A DNA stretch of 64,000 nucleotides, from assembly GCF_001591265.1 (NCBI RefSeq), contig NZ_BCUL01000002.1, positions 220,738 through 284,737 of the forward strand, given 5' to 3'. The first letter of the stretch is position 1. Each line of letters opens with the position of its first letter. The position numbers and the translations under genes were made by a program. Origin of the DNA: Moraxella atlantae NBRC 14588 (GTDB taxonomy: Bacteria; Pseudomonadota; Gammaproteobacteria; Pseudomonadales; Moraxellaceae). Below, piece by piece: positions 1-7,837 of this stretch. The notes beneath the pieces were generated by a model. The model saw only the letters and a program-made list of their open reading frames with translations. It made no database searches and was not told the origin of the DNA.

Positions 1-1131
1 GCAAGCAGCTATGGTGTGTTGGGGGCATTGGTGGCGGTATTTGGGCAGTCACTTGGACTGGTCAATCGCTTGCAGCAGCCACCCGTGTTATTGGCGTTTG
101 CTGCGCTGTTTGTCGTGTTGGCGTTGTATATGCTCGACAGATTACCGCTGCGGTTGCCTGCACCCATTGCGGCGCGTGTGCACAGGCTTGGGCAAGTTGG
201 GCAAGCGCGTTTGGGCAGTGTGGGCGGTAGCTTATTGGCAGGGTTTTTCTCGGCACTGGTCGTGTCACCGTGTGTGTCTGCACCATTGGCAGGTGCGCTA
301 GCAGGCGTGGCAGCAACGGGCAATGCGTGGCTCGGGTTTGGTGCATTATTCATGCTCGGGCTTGGGCTGTCCACGCCGTTGGTATTGCTGGCTGCGACAC
401 AAGGCACACTCATGCAGCGGTTGCCCAAGGCAGGCGCTTGGATGAATTGGGTCAAGGCAGGGTTTGCTTGGCTGCTGTTGGCAGTGGCATTGTTGCTGAT
501 TGAGCGCATCTGGCAGTCAAGCCTTGTGCTGCTCTTGTGGGCAGGTTGGTGGGCGGTGTTGGCATTGGGGACGTGGCAAATGCCCAACCAATTGCCAAAT
601 TCATCTGACCAGTTTGTTACCAACCACCTAAGCCGCCAATTGCTGTGGCGCGCGCCTGCGGTGCTAATGTTGGCATGGGTCGGGTGCTTGGTGGCAGGGT
701 TTGCCTCAGGCAGCCACAACAGCTTGCAACCACTTGATAAACTGACCGTGCAAGCTGATCGCCAATTCACCAATACCCCATCAGCAATAACCGCGTCTGC
801 ACCGATTACCATCACCGATGTTAATGCCTTACCTACCTTGTTGGCACAGCATCCGCGCGTGTTGGTCGAAGTCACCGCCGATTGGTGTTTGGAGTGCCGT
901 TTGATGGAGCGCGACTTATTTGCCGTGCCACCTGCTGAATTGGCTAATTGGCAGCGCGTACGGCTGGATGTCACTGCCGACACACCTGCTAGCCGTGCAG
1001 TATATCAAACGTTGGATATTTTTGCCCCACCTGTGTTGTTGTACTACCAAGAGGGCAGGTTACAGCTTAAACAGCAAGGCGCAGTGTCACGTAGCCAATT
1101 TGAGCAGACATTAACACAGTTGGCTCATTGA
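1..1131 (+). CDS. dsbD: Thiol:disulfide interchange protein DsbD, C-terminal part (5' end outside window)
   Basis: DsbD passes electrons from cytoplasmic thioredoxin across the inner membrane to periplasmic reductases. The frame is open from base 1, so the N-terminal periplasmic domain and the first membrane helices lie outside the window. The visible part is several hydrophobic helices, including the SPCVSAP segment (Cys codon 271-273) that corresponds to a redox cysteine of the membrane domain. A periplasmic linker and a thioredoxin-like C-terminal domain follow, with the WCLEC motif (Cys codons 886-888 and 895-897). The C-terminal domain ends with a cis-Pro region (FAPPVLL) typical of thioredoxin folds. 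The gene is convergent with the small membrane-protein gene that follows. Identification is secure; only the start is missing. Confidence 0.93.
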   Translation, partial: ASSYGVLGALVAVFGQSLGLVNRLQQPPVLLAFAALFVVLALYMLDRLPLRLPAPIAARVHRLGQVGQARLGSVGGSLLAGFFSALVVSPCVSAPLAGALAGVAATGNAWLGFGALFMLGLGLSTPLVLLAATQGTLMQRLPKAGAWMNWVKAGFAWLLLAVALLLIERIWQSSLVLLLWAGWWAVLALGTWQMPNQLPNSSDQFVTNHLSRQLLWRAPAVLMLAWVGCLVAGFASGSHNSLQPLDKLTVQADRQFTNTPSAITASAPITITDVNALPTLLAQHPRVLVEVTADWCLECRLMERDLFAVPPAELANWQRVRLDVTADTPASRAVYQTLDIFAPPVLLYYQEGRLQLKQQGAVSRSQFEQTLTQLAH

Positions 1132-1158
1132 TTTTTTACATTATACTTTAAAGTGGTG

Positions 1159-1377
1159 TTAAGATGGATGTTTGATTTCTGTGATAGATTGATGACGCAT
1201 AGCCTGTTTAATTTTTTTGTTTGTGTTATATTGGCTAAGCGCATAGACTGCCCAAATGGTTGCAGGTAGCCACCCAATAAAAGTAATTTGTAGCAATAAA
1301 CAGACGATTCCTGCGATAGGTCGGCCGATGGTAAAAAATGCAAGCCAAGGAAAAATAAAGGCGATTATTAAACGCAT
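1159..1377 (-). CDS. YqaE/Pmp3 family small membrane protein
   Basis: A 72-residue protein with two hydrophobic segments (about residues 3-20 and 23-48). It has the family pattern FPWLAFFTIG...GWLPATIWAVYAL, close to the Pmp3/YqaE stress-induced proteolipid family (GYIPGIIHAVYV in relatives). Members sit in the inner membrane and are linked to membrane potential or stress, with no enzymatic role known. The C-terminal tail of about 20 polar residues is longer than in the minimal 52-residue members. It lies convergent to dsbD with 27 bases between the stops. The family call is good; the cellular role is unknown. Confidence 0.75.
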   Translation of the reverse strand: MRLIIAFIFPWLAFFTIGRPIAGIVCLLLQITFIGWLPATIWAVYALSQYNTNKKIKQAMRHQSITEIKHPS

Positions 1378-1659
1378 AACGCAAGTCCCATCAAAAACAA
1401 AACTGAAAAGTAAAGTATTGAAGCGTATATCTTAAGCCAATTTTGTTGCTGTAATATTACAAATTTTGCCAGTGATATTTTATCTATAATGCGTTTTAAA
1501 ATTAAATAAATATTTAAATTTATTTCATAAAAATAATGTATTTAAGAGTTTGTGCAACACGCTTGTCTAGCGTATTGCAATGTGTCATCATATACCCAAT
1601 TTATCTTACCCATTTTTGAGCAAACAAGGCTGCCGTGTCGGTATGCCTTAGGAATCGTC
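1378..1659. promoter_or_regulatory. AT-rich divergent intergenic region (Pmp3-like gene / pldA)
   Basis: A 282-base region between two divergent starts. Positions 1440-1545 are very AT-rich with runs of A and T. An open frame extends pldA upstream to 1552, but residues before 1660 do not look like a signal peptide. No clear -35/-10 pair or operator could be picked out by eye. Confidence 0.35.
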
Positions 1660-3096
1660 ATGTCATCATTACCGCGATTATTTTCCCTTAGTGTGTTGGC
1701 ATTGGCTATCTTGTCCAATCCAGTCCACGCTGCCAACAGTAAGACCACGTCCAAGACATCCGCCAGTAAAACCTCAACCAAAACCAGCAAAAACCGTAGC
1801 AAAGCAAGCAATACGCGTAAAGCTACCACCAAAACTGATAACGCGACTCATGCCACCGTGTCAGATGTTGTTGTAGTAGACAGTGCAGTGCCAAATGCCG
1901 CCAATGCACAATCATTGGCATTGATCCAACGCTGTAGCAAAGAGTTTGATAACGCTGTGCGGTTGGCATGCTATGACCGCGTATCTGCCAATTCGCTAGC
2001 AGGCAATGCTGCCGCCTCTGGCGATGAAACTAAGGTGCCACTGGATTTAGCCAAAACGCTGTCCGCCAGCTTAAGTGCGCGTCGTGCTGTCCCTGTGTTA
2101 GCAGAGCCCAACGCCGAGCTTACTCACCAAGATGACAACGTGGGCGCGATTGAGGTCAAAGGCGTGGTACCCTCAAAAGGGGGCAAACCTGCTACGCCCG
2201 TTAAGATCACCAGTACCGACCCCGAAGCTGCTCAGCAGGTGCTGGATGAGGCAGGTATTACCGCAACCGATGTCGAGCGTTACACGCCGCTTAGCGTGCT
2301 GTATGATTTGGATAAAAACGATCCGCGCGGTATTTTTACCATTCGTCCGCACAAGCCGATGCATGTGTTGCCATTGTGGTACAGTGTACACCCCAATCGT
2401 GATCCACATTCACCGCGTCTAGACACGCCAGAGGATTATCCTGATTATCAACACCTTGACAGCAAGGTGCAAATCTCGCTAAAAACCAAAATGATGGAAG
2501 ATTTATTTGGTACACAAGCGGATTTATGGCTTGGCTATACGCAAAAATTTTATTGGCAGATCTATAATTCTAAAGATTCACGCCCGTTTAAATCATCGGA
2601 TTATGAACCTGAGGTGTTTGTTACCCAACCTGTCTTAGCAGATTTGCCGTTTGACGGGCGGCTGCGCATGATTGGCGGTGGTTTTGTCCACCATTCAAAC
2701 GGCGAATCCGAGCCGTTGTCACGCTCATGGAACCGCATTTATTTAATGGGTGGGGCAGAGTGGGGTAAGCTGTCGGTCATTCCGCGGATTTGGGCGATTT
2801 TGCCAGACTTCGACAAAGACCATATCGACAACAAAGACATCGGCGATTACATGGGCTATGGCGATATCCGTTGGCAGTATGCGCTGAGCAACCAGCAAAG
2901 CCTTGGCGGTTTGGTGCGTTATAATCCTGCCGAAAATAAAGGCGCGATTCAGCTGGATTATGCCTACCCGTTACGCGGTGGCGTTAAGGCGTATGTGCAG
3001 TTATTCCATGGCTATGGTGAGCGAATTTTGGACTATAACCACAAAGATACCAATATTGGTATTGGTTTTATGTTCAATGACTTCCCTGGTATCTAA
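1660..3096 (+). CDS. pldA: Outer membrane phospholipase A (OMPLA)
   Basis: Calcium-dependent outer-membrane phospholipase A1/A2, a 12-strand barrel active as a dimer, which removes phospholipids misplaced in the outer leaflet. The ATG at 1660 is chosen because it follows AGGAATC and begins a clean signal peptide (MSSLPRLFSL..., likely cut after PVHA, residue 24). An upstream in-frame start at 1552 would bury that peptide. The catalytic residues match the family: His344 and Ser346 in GFVHHSNG, and Asn358 in SRSWNR. The 478-residue protein is much longer than the 289-residue E. coli enzyme. The extra length is a Lys/Thr/Ser-rich linker (about residues 25-60) and an N-terminal region with a Cys pair (CSKEFDNAVRLACYDR) before the barrel (from about residue 230). 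comF follows after 6 bases. Confidence 0.93.
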   Translation: MSSLPRLFSLSVLALAILSNPVHAANSKTTSKTSASKTSTKTSKNRSKASNTRKATTKTDNATHATVSDVVVVDSAVPNAANAQSLALIQRCSKEFDNAVRLACYDRVSANSLAGNAAASGDETKVPLDLAKTLSASLSARRAVPVLAEPNAELTHQDDNVGAIEVKGVVPSKGGKPATPVKITSTDPEAAQQVLDEAGITATDVERYTPLSVLYDLDKNDPRGIFTIRPHKPMHVLPLWYSVHPNRDPHSPRLDTPEDYPDYQHLDSKVQISLKTKMMEDLFGTQADLWLGYTQKFYWQIYNSKDSRPFKSSDYEPEVFVTQPVLADLPFDGRLRMIGGGFVHHSNGESEPLSRSWNRIYLMGGAEWGKLSVIPRIWAILPDFDKDHIDNKDIGDYMGYGDIRWQYALSNQQSLGGLVRYNPAENKGAIQLDYAYPLRGGVKAYVQLFHGYGERILDYNHKDTNIGIGFMFNDFPGI

Positions 3097-3102
3097 CAGA
3101 CG

Positions 3103-3855
3103 ATGGCAAGCGGTAAAAGTCAGTATCTAATCAAGCCGCCTACTTGGTGGCAATTACCGTTTGCCCCTGCGTTGGTGTGGCAAGGCACCTTGGGTCGCTG
3201 CCAACTGTGCCGCCTTAATCCTTGCACCACCATTCAAAAGACAGATCCCCAGACAGACACCCATCAGCACTGGTTTAATCGACTTGGTTTTTTGTGCGCT
3301 GCGTGTGATGCCAGTGTGGATTGGCAAGCGGCGACGTTTCGGCTTAATCTTGCCAATGGCGATACCATAGACGGCGTTGCCAGCGCGGCGTATACGTATC
3401 CGTATGAACGCGTGATGACCCGCTATAAAAATCAACACAACCTAACCCAGCTGCTGCCACTGGTGCATGCCGTGCGTAAGCTTGCGCCACCGCCCAACTG
3501 CCACACCCACAACAGCGTTATTTTGCCCGTACCCACCACGACCAAACGCTTACGTGAGCGAGGTTTTGATGCGCTTGGTTGGTTAAGCGTCTATTTGAGT
3601 TTTCATTGGCAAATCCCGTTGTTTACGGGACTTGCACGTCATGAGCGCAAGCGTCAGCAAGGTTTAAGCCGTGAGGCGCGGCTAACCAACGTCAAGCAAG
3701 CGTTTTATTTTCACGCACGCCCACAAGCGCGGCATGTGATTTTGTTTGATGATGTTGTCACCACAGGCGCAACCTTGCAAGCCATCATCGAGGACAATCG
3801 CTTAGCCGATGGCAAGTATCGGTTATATGCACGTGGAATTTTGCACGGTGTCTAG
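3103..3855 (+). CDS. comF: ComF family phosphoribosyltransferase-like protein
   Basis: ComF/GntX proteins have a type I phosphoribosyltransferase fold. They are tied to DNA uptake or use of DNA as a nutrient, acting in the cytoplasm with the competence translocase. The N-terminus has a Cys cluster (C33, C36, C41, C65, C68) resembling the family zinc finger. The PRPP-binding loop is VILFDDVVTTGATL at about residues 212-225, and LPVPTTTKRLRERGFD (about 141-156) is another family signature. The length of 250 residues is normal. It starts 6 bases after the pldA stop with only a weak ribosome site, so it is probably co-transcribed. Mobile element copy A lies immediately downstream. A direct role in competence is inferred from the family. 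Confidence 0.88.
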   Translation: MASGKSQYLIKPPTWWQLPFAPALVWQGTLGRCQLCRLNPCTTIQKTDPQTDTHQHWFNRLGFLCAACDASVDWQAATFRLNLANGDTIDGVASAAYTYPYERVMTRYKNQHNLTQLLPLVHAVRKLAPPPNCHTHNSVILPVPTTTKRLRERGFDALGWLSVYLSFHWQIPLFTGLARHERKRQQGLSREARLTNVKQAFYFHARPQARHVILFDDVVTTGATLQAIIEDNRLADGKYRLYARGILHGV

Positions 3856-3881
3856 GGCGTGTGCCTAATTTGTAAGTACTT

Positions 3882-4226
3882 TTTATCATTCGTTGCCGTA
3901 AACCTGCGACTTCAGGCAGTGGATATAAGGCAATTGTTAAATGCGATGAGTTTTGCTATACTCATCTCACTATATTCAATGTCTTACATTCCACAGTTAA
4001 GTTAAGACTAAATTGCGAGTACGCAGTAACTTAACTGGTAAGACGTTTCCAAACACACACTTAAGCTAATTCGTGTCTATGACAATCCTAACGGTAAGAT
4101 TAGCTTAAAATAAGAACCTAAGATGTACGGTGTGTCGTACGGGCGGTTGCCATTGTCTTAGGTTTGCGGTGGGGCTTCACCGTCTTGCAGAAGGAATCCC
4201 CTCACTTTAGGGAGGGGAGGAAGTCA
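3882..4226 (+). mobile_element. Hairpin-rich non-autonomous IS200/IS605-type element, copy A
   Basis: A gene-free 345-bp element. Its left end (about 52 bases from TTTATCAT, with the stem at 3903-3922) and its right end (about 60 bases ending GGAAGTCA) match the ends of the tnpB element at 50210-51434. The whole length is nearly identical to the inverted copy at 60061-60406. Inside is a chain of stem-loops: 3945-3966 (GATGAG/CTCATC), 3981-4044 (GTCTTAC and AGTTAAGTTA arms), 4061-4108 (TTAAGCTAAT/ATTAGCTTAA), 4115-4164 (AACCTAAGA/TCTTAGGTT), 4167-4182 and 4197-4218. It has no terminal inverted repeats and no obvious target duplication, as expected for single-strand IS200/IS605 transposition. 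It fills the space between the convergent comF and lpxH genes and ends 9 bases before the lpxH stop. Confidence 0.85.
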
Positions 4227-4234
4227 AAAGACGC

Positions 4235-5056
4235 TTAGTGCGTAGGGGTAAACCGCCATTCTACTAATCGCAAATCGCTATTGACCACCACACCGATCAC
4301 CGCATGAACAGTTTGGGCATGGTCGCATCGCCAATCGCCTAAGACCATACGGCGTTTGCCATCGGGTAGTGTGTGCTCAGCAGGGCGGTGGGTGTGCCCG
4401 TGCAATAACACATCGGCGTGTTGCAAGGCGTGTCGTACCGCATCGCTATTAACATCCATGATGTGTTGGGCGGTTTGGGTTTTGGCGTGGTTTTCTTGCT
4501 GACTTGAGGTGCGCAAACGCCTGGCAATGCGCTGGCGCTGGGATTTTGGCAAGGCAAGCAGCACACGTTTGGTCAGAGGGTTTTGTATCACCGCGCGAAA
4601 GCGTTGGTAGCGCGTGTCATCAGTACACAGCGCGTCCCCGTGCTCGATGCGTACGTGTTGTTTGCCCACGCGCCAGCTATACGGCTCAGTAAGCAGTTGT
4701 CCGCCAAATGTCGCGCAAAACCGCTGACCCAGCAAAAAATCGCGATTACCGCGCAGCACCAATACCGCACAACCACGTTGGCTCAGGCGGCGCAAGCGTG
4801 CCAACATCGGCGCAAGCCATGCTGCCATCGTAGGTGTGTCTAATAAATCATCGCCCAACCAGGCGGCAAACCAATCGCCCAATATCCAAAATTGGGCAAG
4901 ATTTGGCAGCGTCAGTGCGGTGTCAAGCAACGCCAAAAAAGCCTGCATCAGCGCAGGCTCATCGGGTGCTAAATGCAAATCGCTAACCAACAATGCGGTG
5001 ATGGCATCGGCGTGCGTGCGCAGCAGAGGGGTCAAAACAGGCAATGCGTTTGCCAT
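4235..5056 (-). CDS. lpxH: UDP-2,3-diacylglucosamine diphosphatase LpxH
   Basis: Membrane-associated calcineurin-type hydrolase that cleaves UDP-2,3-diacylglucosamine to lipid X, the fourth step of lipid A synthesis. All metallophosphoesterase motifs are present in order: SDLHL (about residue 25), GDWF (60), GNRD (103), EHGD (139) and GHTH (220). At 273 residues it is longer than the roughly 240-residue E. coli enzyme. The extra residues lie in a Gln/Arg-rich loop near 180-200 (RLRTSSQQENHAKTQ). The ATG at 5056 is preferred over a GTG one codon upstream. It sits 18 bases after ppiB in the same direction and is likely an operon with it. This ppiB-lpxH neighbourhood is common in gammaproteobacteria. 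Confidence 0.93.
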   Translation of the reverse strand: MANALPVLTPLLRTHADAITALLVSDLHLAPDEPALMQAFLALLDTALTLPNLAQFWILGDWFAAWLGDDLLDTPTMAAWLAPMLARLRRLSQRGCAVLVLRGNRDFLLGQRFCATFGGQLLTEPYSWRVGKQHVRIEHGDALCTDDTRYQRFRAVIQNPLTKRVLLALPKSQRQRIARRLRTSSQQENHAKTQTAQHIMDVNSDAVRHALQHADVLLHGHTHRPAEHTLPDGKRRMVLGDWRCDHAQTVHAVIGVVVNSDLRLVEWRFTPTH

Positions 5057-5074
5057 CACAACACAGCGATACGC

Positions 5075-5584
5075 TTATTTTTCGATCACACGCGCGTGGG
5101 TGATGACAATCGGTGTCTTAGGCACATCACCGTGAAAACCCACCTTGCCAGTCGGTACGCCTTTGATTTTATTGACCACGTCCATGCCTTCGGTGACTTT
5201 ACCAAACACCGCATAGCCCCAGCCTTGTGGTGTTTTGCTGGTGTAGTTCAAAAAGCCATTGTCTTTTACATTGATAAAAAACTGGCTGGTAGCAGAATTT
5301 GGGTCACTGGTGCGTGCCATCGCAACCGTACCGATATCATTGGTCAAGCCGTTATCCGCTTCGTTAGCGATCGGTGCATTGGTGGGTTTTTCACGCATAT
5401 TTGCGTCCATACCACCGCCTTGAATCATAAAACCATCAATGACACGGTGAAAAATCGTGCCATCATAATGCCCAGATTTGACATAATTTAAAAAGTTTTC
5501 TACAGTTTTGGGGGCTTTTTCTTGGTTAAGCTCAATCACAATGTTGCCTGCGGTGGTTTCAAGTTCAACGTATGGCATATCCAT
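5075..5584 (-). CDS. ppiB: Cyclophilin-type peptidyl-prolyl cis-trans isomerase
   Basis: Cytoplasmic PpiB-type cyclophilin that speeds prolyl bond isomerisation during folding. The 169-residue protein has no signal peptide and consists of the cyclophilin domain alone. Core motifs are [14 protein letters not shown] (catalytic Arg in the FHR motif, about residues 45-58), [17 protein letters not shown] (about 90-106) and [11 protein letters not shown]. The start at 5584 is supported by GAGGAAAT upstream. lpxH follows in the same direction. Confidence 0.95.
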   Translation of the reverse strand: MDMPYVELETTAGNIVIELNQEKAPKTVENFLNYVKSGHYDGTIFHRVIDGFMIQGGGMDANMREKPTNAPIANEADNGLTNDIGTVAMARTSDPNSATSQFFINVKDNGFLNYTSKTPQGWGYAVFGKVTEGMDVVNKIKGVPTGKVGFHGDVPKTPIVITHARVIEK

Positions 5585-5748
5585 CAGATTTCCTCATTGT
5601 TTTCAGTTCAAGTTTTTAAAAAATAAGCGCGCCTAGTTTAGCCAATTTGGTGGCAAAAGTCATCTGTGCAATCGTCATGACTGTGTAAACATGGATTGAC
5701 CAAACAAACAAGCCGACCTCAACGCGTACGGCTAAGCCTTGCTAAACC

Positions 5749-5777
5749 TTACCAAAACCGCCAAAAGCTGCTAAAAT
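5749..5777 (+). promoter_or_regulatory. Candidate sigma-70 promoter for glnS
   Basis: TTACCA at 5749-5754, a 17-base spacer, then TAAAAT at 5772-5777. The preceding TGC makes an extended -10. It lies 55 bases before the glnS start. The same TGCTAAAAT core recurs before several genes in the window. Confidence 0.55.
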
Positions 5778-5831
5778 AGGGCAATTTTTCACAAAATTTT
5801 ACCATGATATTGTTAACCGTTGGATTTTACC

Positions 5832-7577
5832 ATGTCAAAATCGTCACCAAACGCGCCTGCTGATTTGCCCGAAAAAAACGACTTTATCCGTGCCATCGTG
5901 CGCGAGGATGTGGCGCAGGGTCGTTATGACGAGATTGTCACGCGCTTTCCGCCCGAGCCAAACGGCTATTTGCATTTAGGACATGTAAAGTCAATTTGCT
6001 TGAATTTTGGTCTGGCAAACGAGTTTGACGGCTTGTGTAATCTGCGCTTTGATGACACCAACCCTGAAGCCGAAGAACAAGAATTTGTAGACAATATCAA
6101 ACAAGATGTTGAGTGGTTGGGCTTTCATTGGGCAGGCGCGCCGCGGTATGCGTCGAGCTATTTTGAGCAGCTTTATCGCTGGGCGGTGCAGCTAATTGAG
6201 CAAGGCGATGCGTATGTGGACTTGCAAACGCCTGAGCAAATTCGCGTCAATCGCGGTAGTTTTGGACAAGCAGGTATCGACTCACCCTATCGCACTGCCA
6301 GTGTTGGCGAGAATTTGGCGCGCTTTGAAGACATGAGGGCAGGTAAATTTGCCAACGGTGCTGCGGTATTGCGTGCCAAAATTGACATGGCAAGCCCAAA
6401 CATGAACTTGCGTGACCCTGTGCTGTATCGTGTGTTGCACCGCGAGCACCACCAAACGGGTGACACGTGGTGTATTTATCCGATGTATGACTACGCCCAT
6501 CCGCTATCAGATGCAATTGAGGGCGTGACGCATTCGGTGTGTACGTTGGAGTTTGAAGATCATCGCCCGTTTTATGACTGGGTGGTTGATAAAATCGGCT
6601 TTGCCAAACCGCCGCATCAATATGAATTTGCGCGGCTCAATGTCAGCCATGTCTTGACCAGTAAGCGCAAACTAAAGCGTTTGGTAGAAGATGGCTTGGT
6701 TAGTGGTTGGGATGACCCACGCATGCCGACGGTTGCAGGCATGCGCCGCCGTGGTTATACGCCCGAAGGTTTGCGCGATTTTTGTGACCGTGTGGGCGTG
6801 AGTAAAGCCGATGGTGTGGTGGACTTTGGTTTGCTTGAATTTAGCCAACGTCAATCGCTTGAGGACACGGCAGCGCGCGCGATGGCAGTGCTTCATCCGC
6901 TCAAAGTGACGATCACCAATTTTGATCAAGCCGTCGCCGATGTCATGACGCTCAAAAAATCCAGCGTACAGGCTCGCCTTGAAGGTGATGTGCTGTGGCT
7001 GACTCAGCCAAAACACCCAAATGCCGAAATCAATGCAGTATTGGGCGATCGTGACATTCCATTTACCCGTCAAATCGTCATCGATCGCGCAGATTATGAA
7101 GTCACGCCGCCTGAAGGCTACAAGCGTCTATCACCCGATAATCGCGAAATCCGCTTGCGTAACAGCTACATCATTCATATCGATGAACATCGCACCGATG
7201 ACGCAGGCAACGTGGTCGAGCTGTTAGCAACCATCGACCCTAAAACTTTGGGCAATAATCCTGAAGGGCGTAAGGTCAAAGGCGTAATCCATTGGGTGTC
7301 TGCCTTGCACGGTGTACCTGCCGAAGTGCGCCTATATGACCAACTATTTACCCAAGAAGACCCTGCCAAAATCGACATCGATAACTTGGCACAAGAAATC
7401 AACCCAGAATCCTTGCGCGTGGTGCAAGCACTGGTTGAGCCATCATTGGCAAATAGCACGGCAGGTGCGCGTTGGCAATTTGAGCGCGAAGGTTATTTTG
7501 TCGCTGACAGCCGCGACCATGCACCCGAGCACCCTGTGTTTAACCGTATCGTGTCTTTAAAAGATGGCTTTAAATAA
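5832..7577 (+). CDS. glnS: Glutaminyl-tRNA synthetase
   Basis: Class I aminoacyl-tRNA synthetase charging tRNA-Gln. The signature regions are PPEPNGYLHLGH (HIGH motif at residues 48-51) and VLTSKRKL (KMSKS-like, about 275-279). The FDDTNP segment near residue 73 and the C-terminal anticodon-binding beta-barrel region complete the family layout. GlnRS rather than GltX is indicated by the EFARLNVSHVLTSKRKL context and by the length of 581 residues. The ATG at 5832 gives MSKSSPN; a TTG four codons upstream is in frame but less likely. Its presence means Gln-tRNA is made directly, as is usual in gammaproteobacteria. Confidence 0.96.
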   Translation: MSKSSPNAPADLPEKNDFIRAIVREDVAQGRYDEIVTRFPPEPNGYLHLGHVKSICLNFGLANEFDGLCNLRFDDTNPEAEEQEFVDNIKQDVEWLGFHWAGAPRYASSYFEQLYRWAVQLIEQGDAYVDLQTPEQIRVNRGSFGQAGIDSPYRTASVGENLARFEDMRAGKFANGAAVLRAKIDMASPNMNLRDPVLYRVLHREHHQTGDTWCIYPMYDYAHPLSDAIEGVTHSVCTLEFEDHRPFYDWVVDKIGFAKPPHQYEFARLNVSHVLTSKRKLKRLVEDGLVSGWDDPRMPTVAGMRRRGYTPEGLRDFCDRVGVSKADGVVDFGLLEFSQRQSLEDTAARAMAVLHPLKVTITNFDQAVADVMTLKKSSVQARLEGDVLWLTQPKHPNAEINAVLGDRDIPFTRQIVIDRADYEVTPPEGYKRLSPDNREIRLRNSYIIHIDEHRTDDAGNVVELLATIDPKTLGNNPEGRKVKGVIHWVSALHGVPAEVRLYDQLFTQEDPAKIDIDNLAQEINPESLRVVQALVEPSLANSTAGARWQFEREGYFVADSRDHAPEHPVFNRIVSLKDGFK

Positions 7578-7692
7578 CCGTTGATAAAATCCGTCTTGCA
7601 TAAAAGATATCTTAAACGTTTGTATCAGTAGGTAATTTTTTTGTAGAACATGGGCAAAATATAATTTTTTGTCTATTTTATCAGTGGGCTTG

Positions 7693-7701
7693 TGCTAAAA
7701 T
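7693..7701 (+). promoter_or_regulatory. Candidate extended -10 upstream of pbpG
   Basis: TGCTAAAAT at 7693-7701, about 137 bases before the pbpG start. No good -35 is visible at 17 bases, so this rests on the extended -10 alone. Confidence 0.35.
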
Positions 7702-7837
7702 TCGGCATGTTAAAATTAGTAACAAAACGTTGGCTTTGGTAAAGAAGCGCTGGCATCGGCTACAGTGAGCAGTGAAAGCAGCGTGAGTTATTGGGTTGCG
7801 TGACAAAGGTTTTAATCAAACATACGTGGTAACAGCT

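Noticed and set aside
9..983. Long antisense frame against dsbD
   Set aside because: It lies wholly inside dsbD on the other strand, is rich in Asn, Thr, Ala and Cys and lacks any domain pattern. It is a shadow of a long GC-skewed gene.
3856..4234. Copy A as part of the comF or lpxH untranslated regions
   Set aside because: The sequence is repeated almost exactly at 60 kb, so it is mobile DNA rather than gene-specific.
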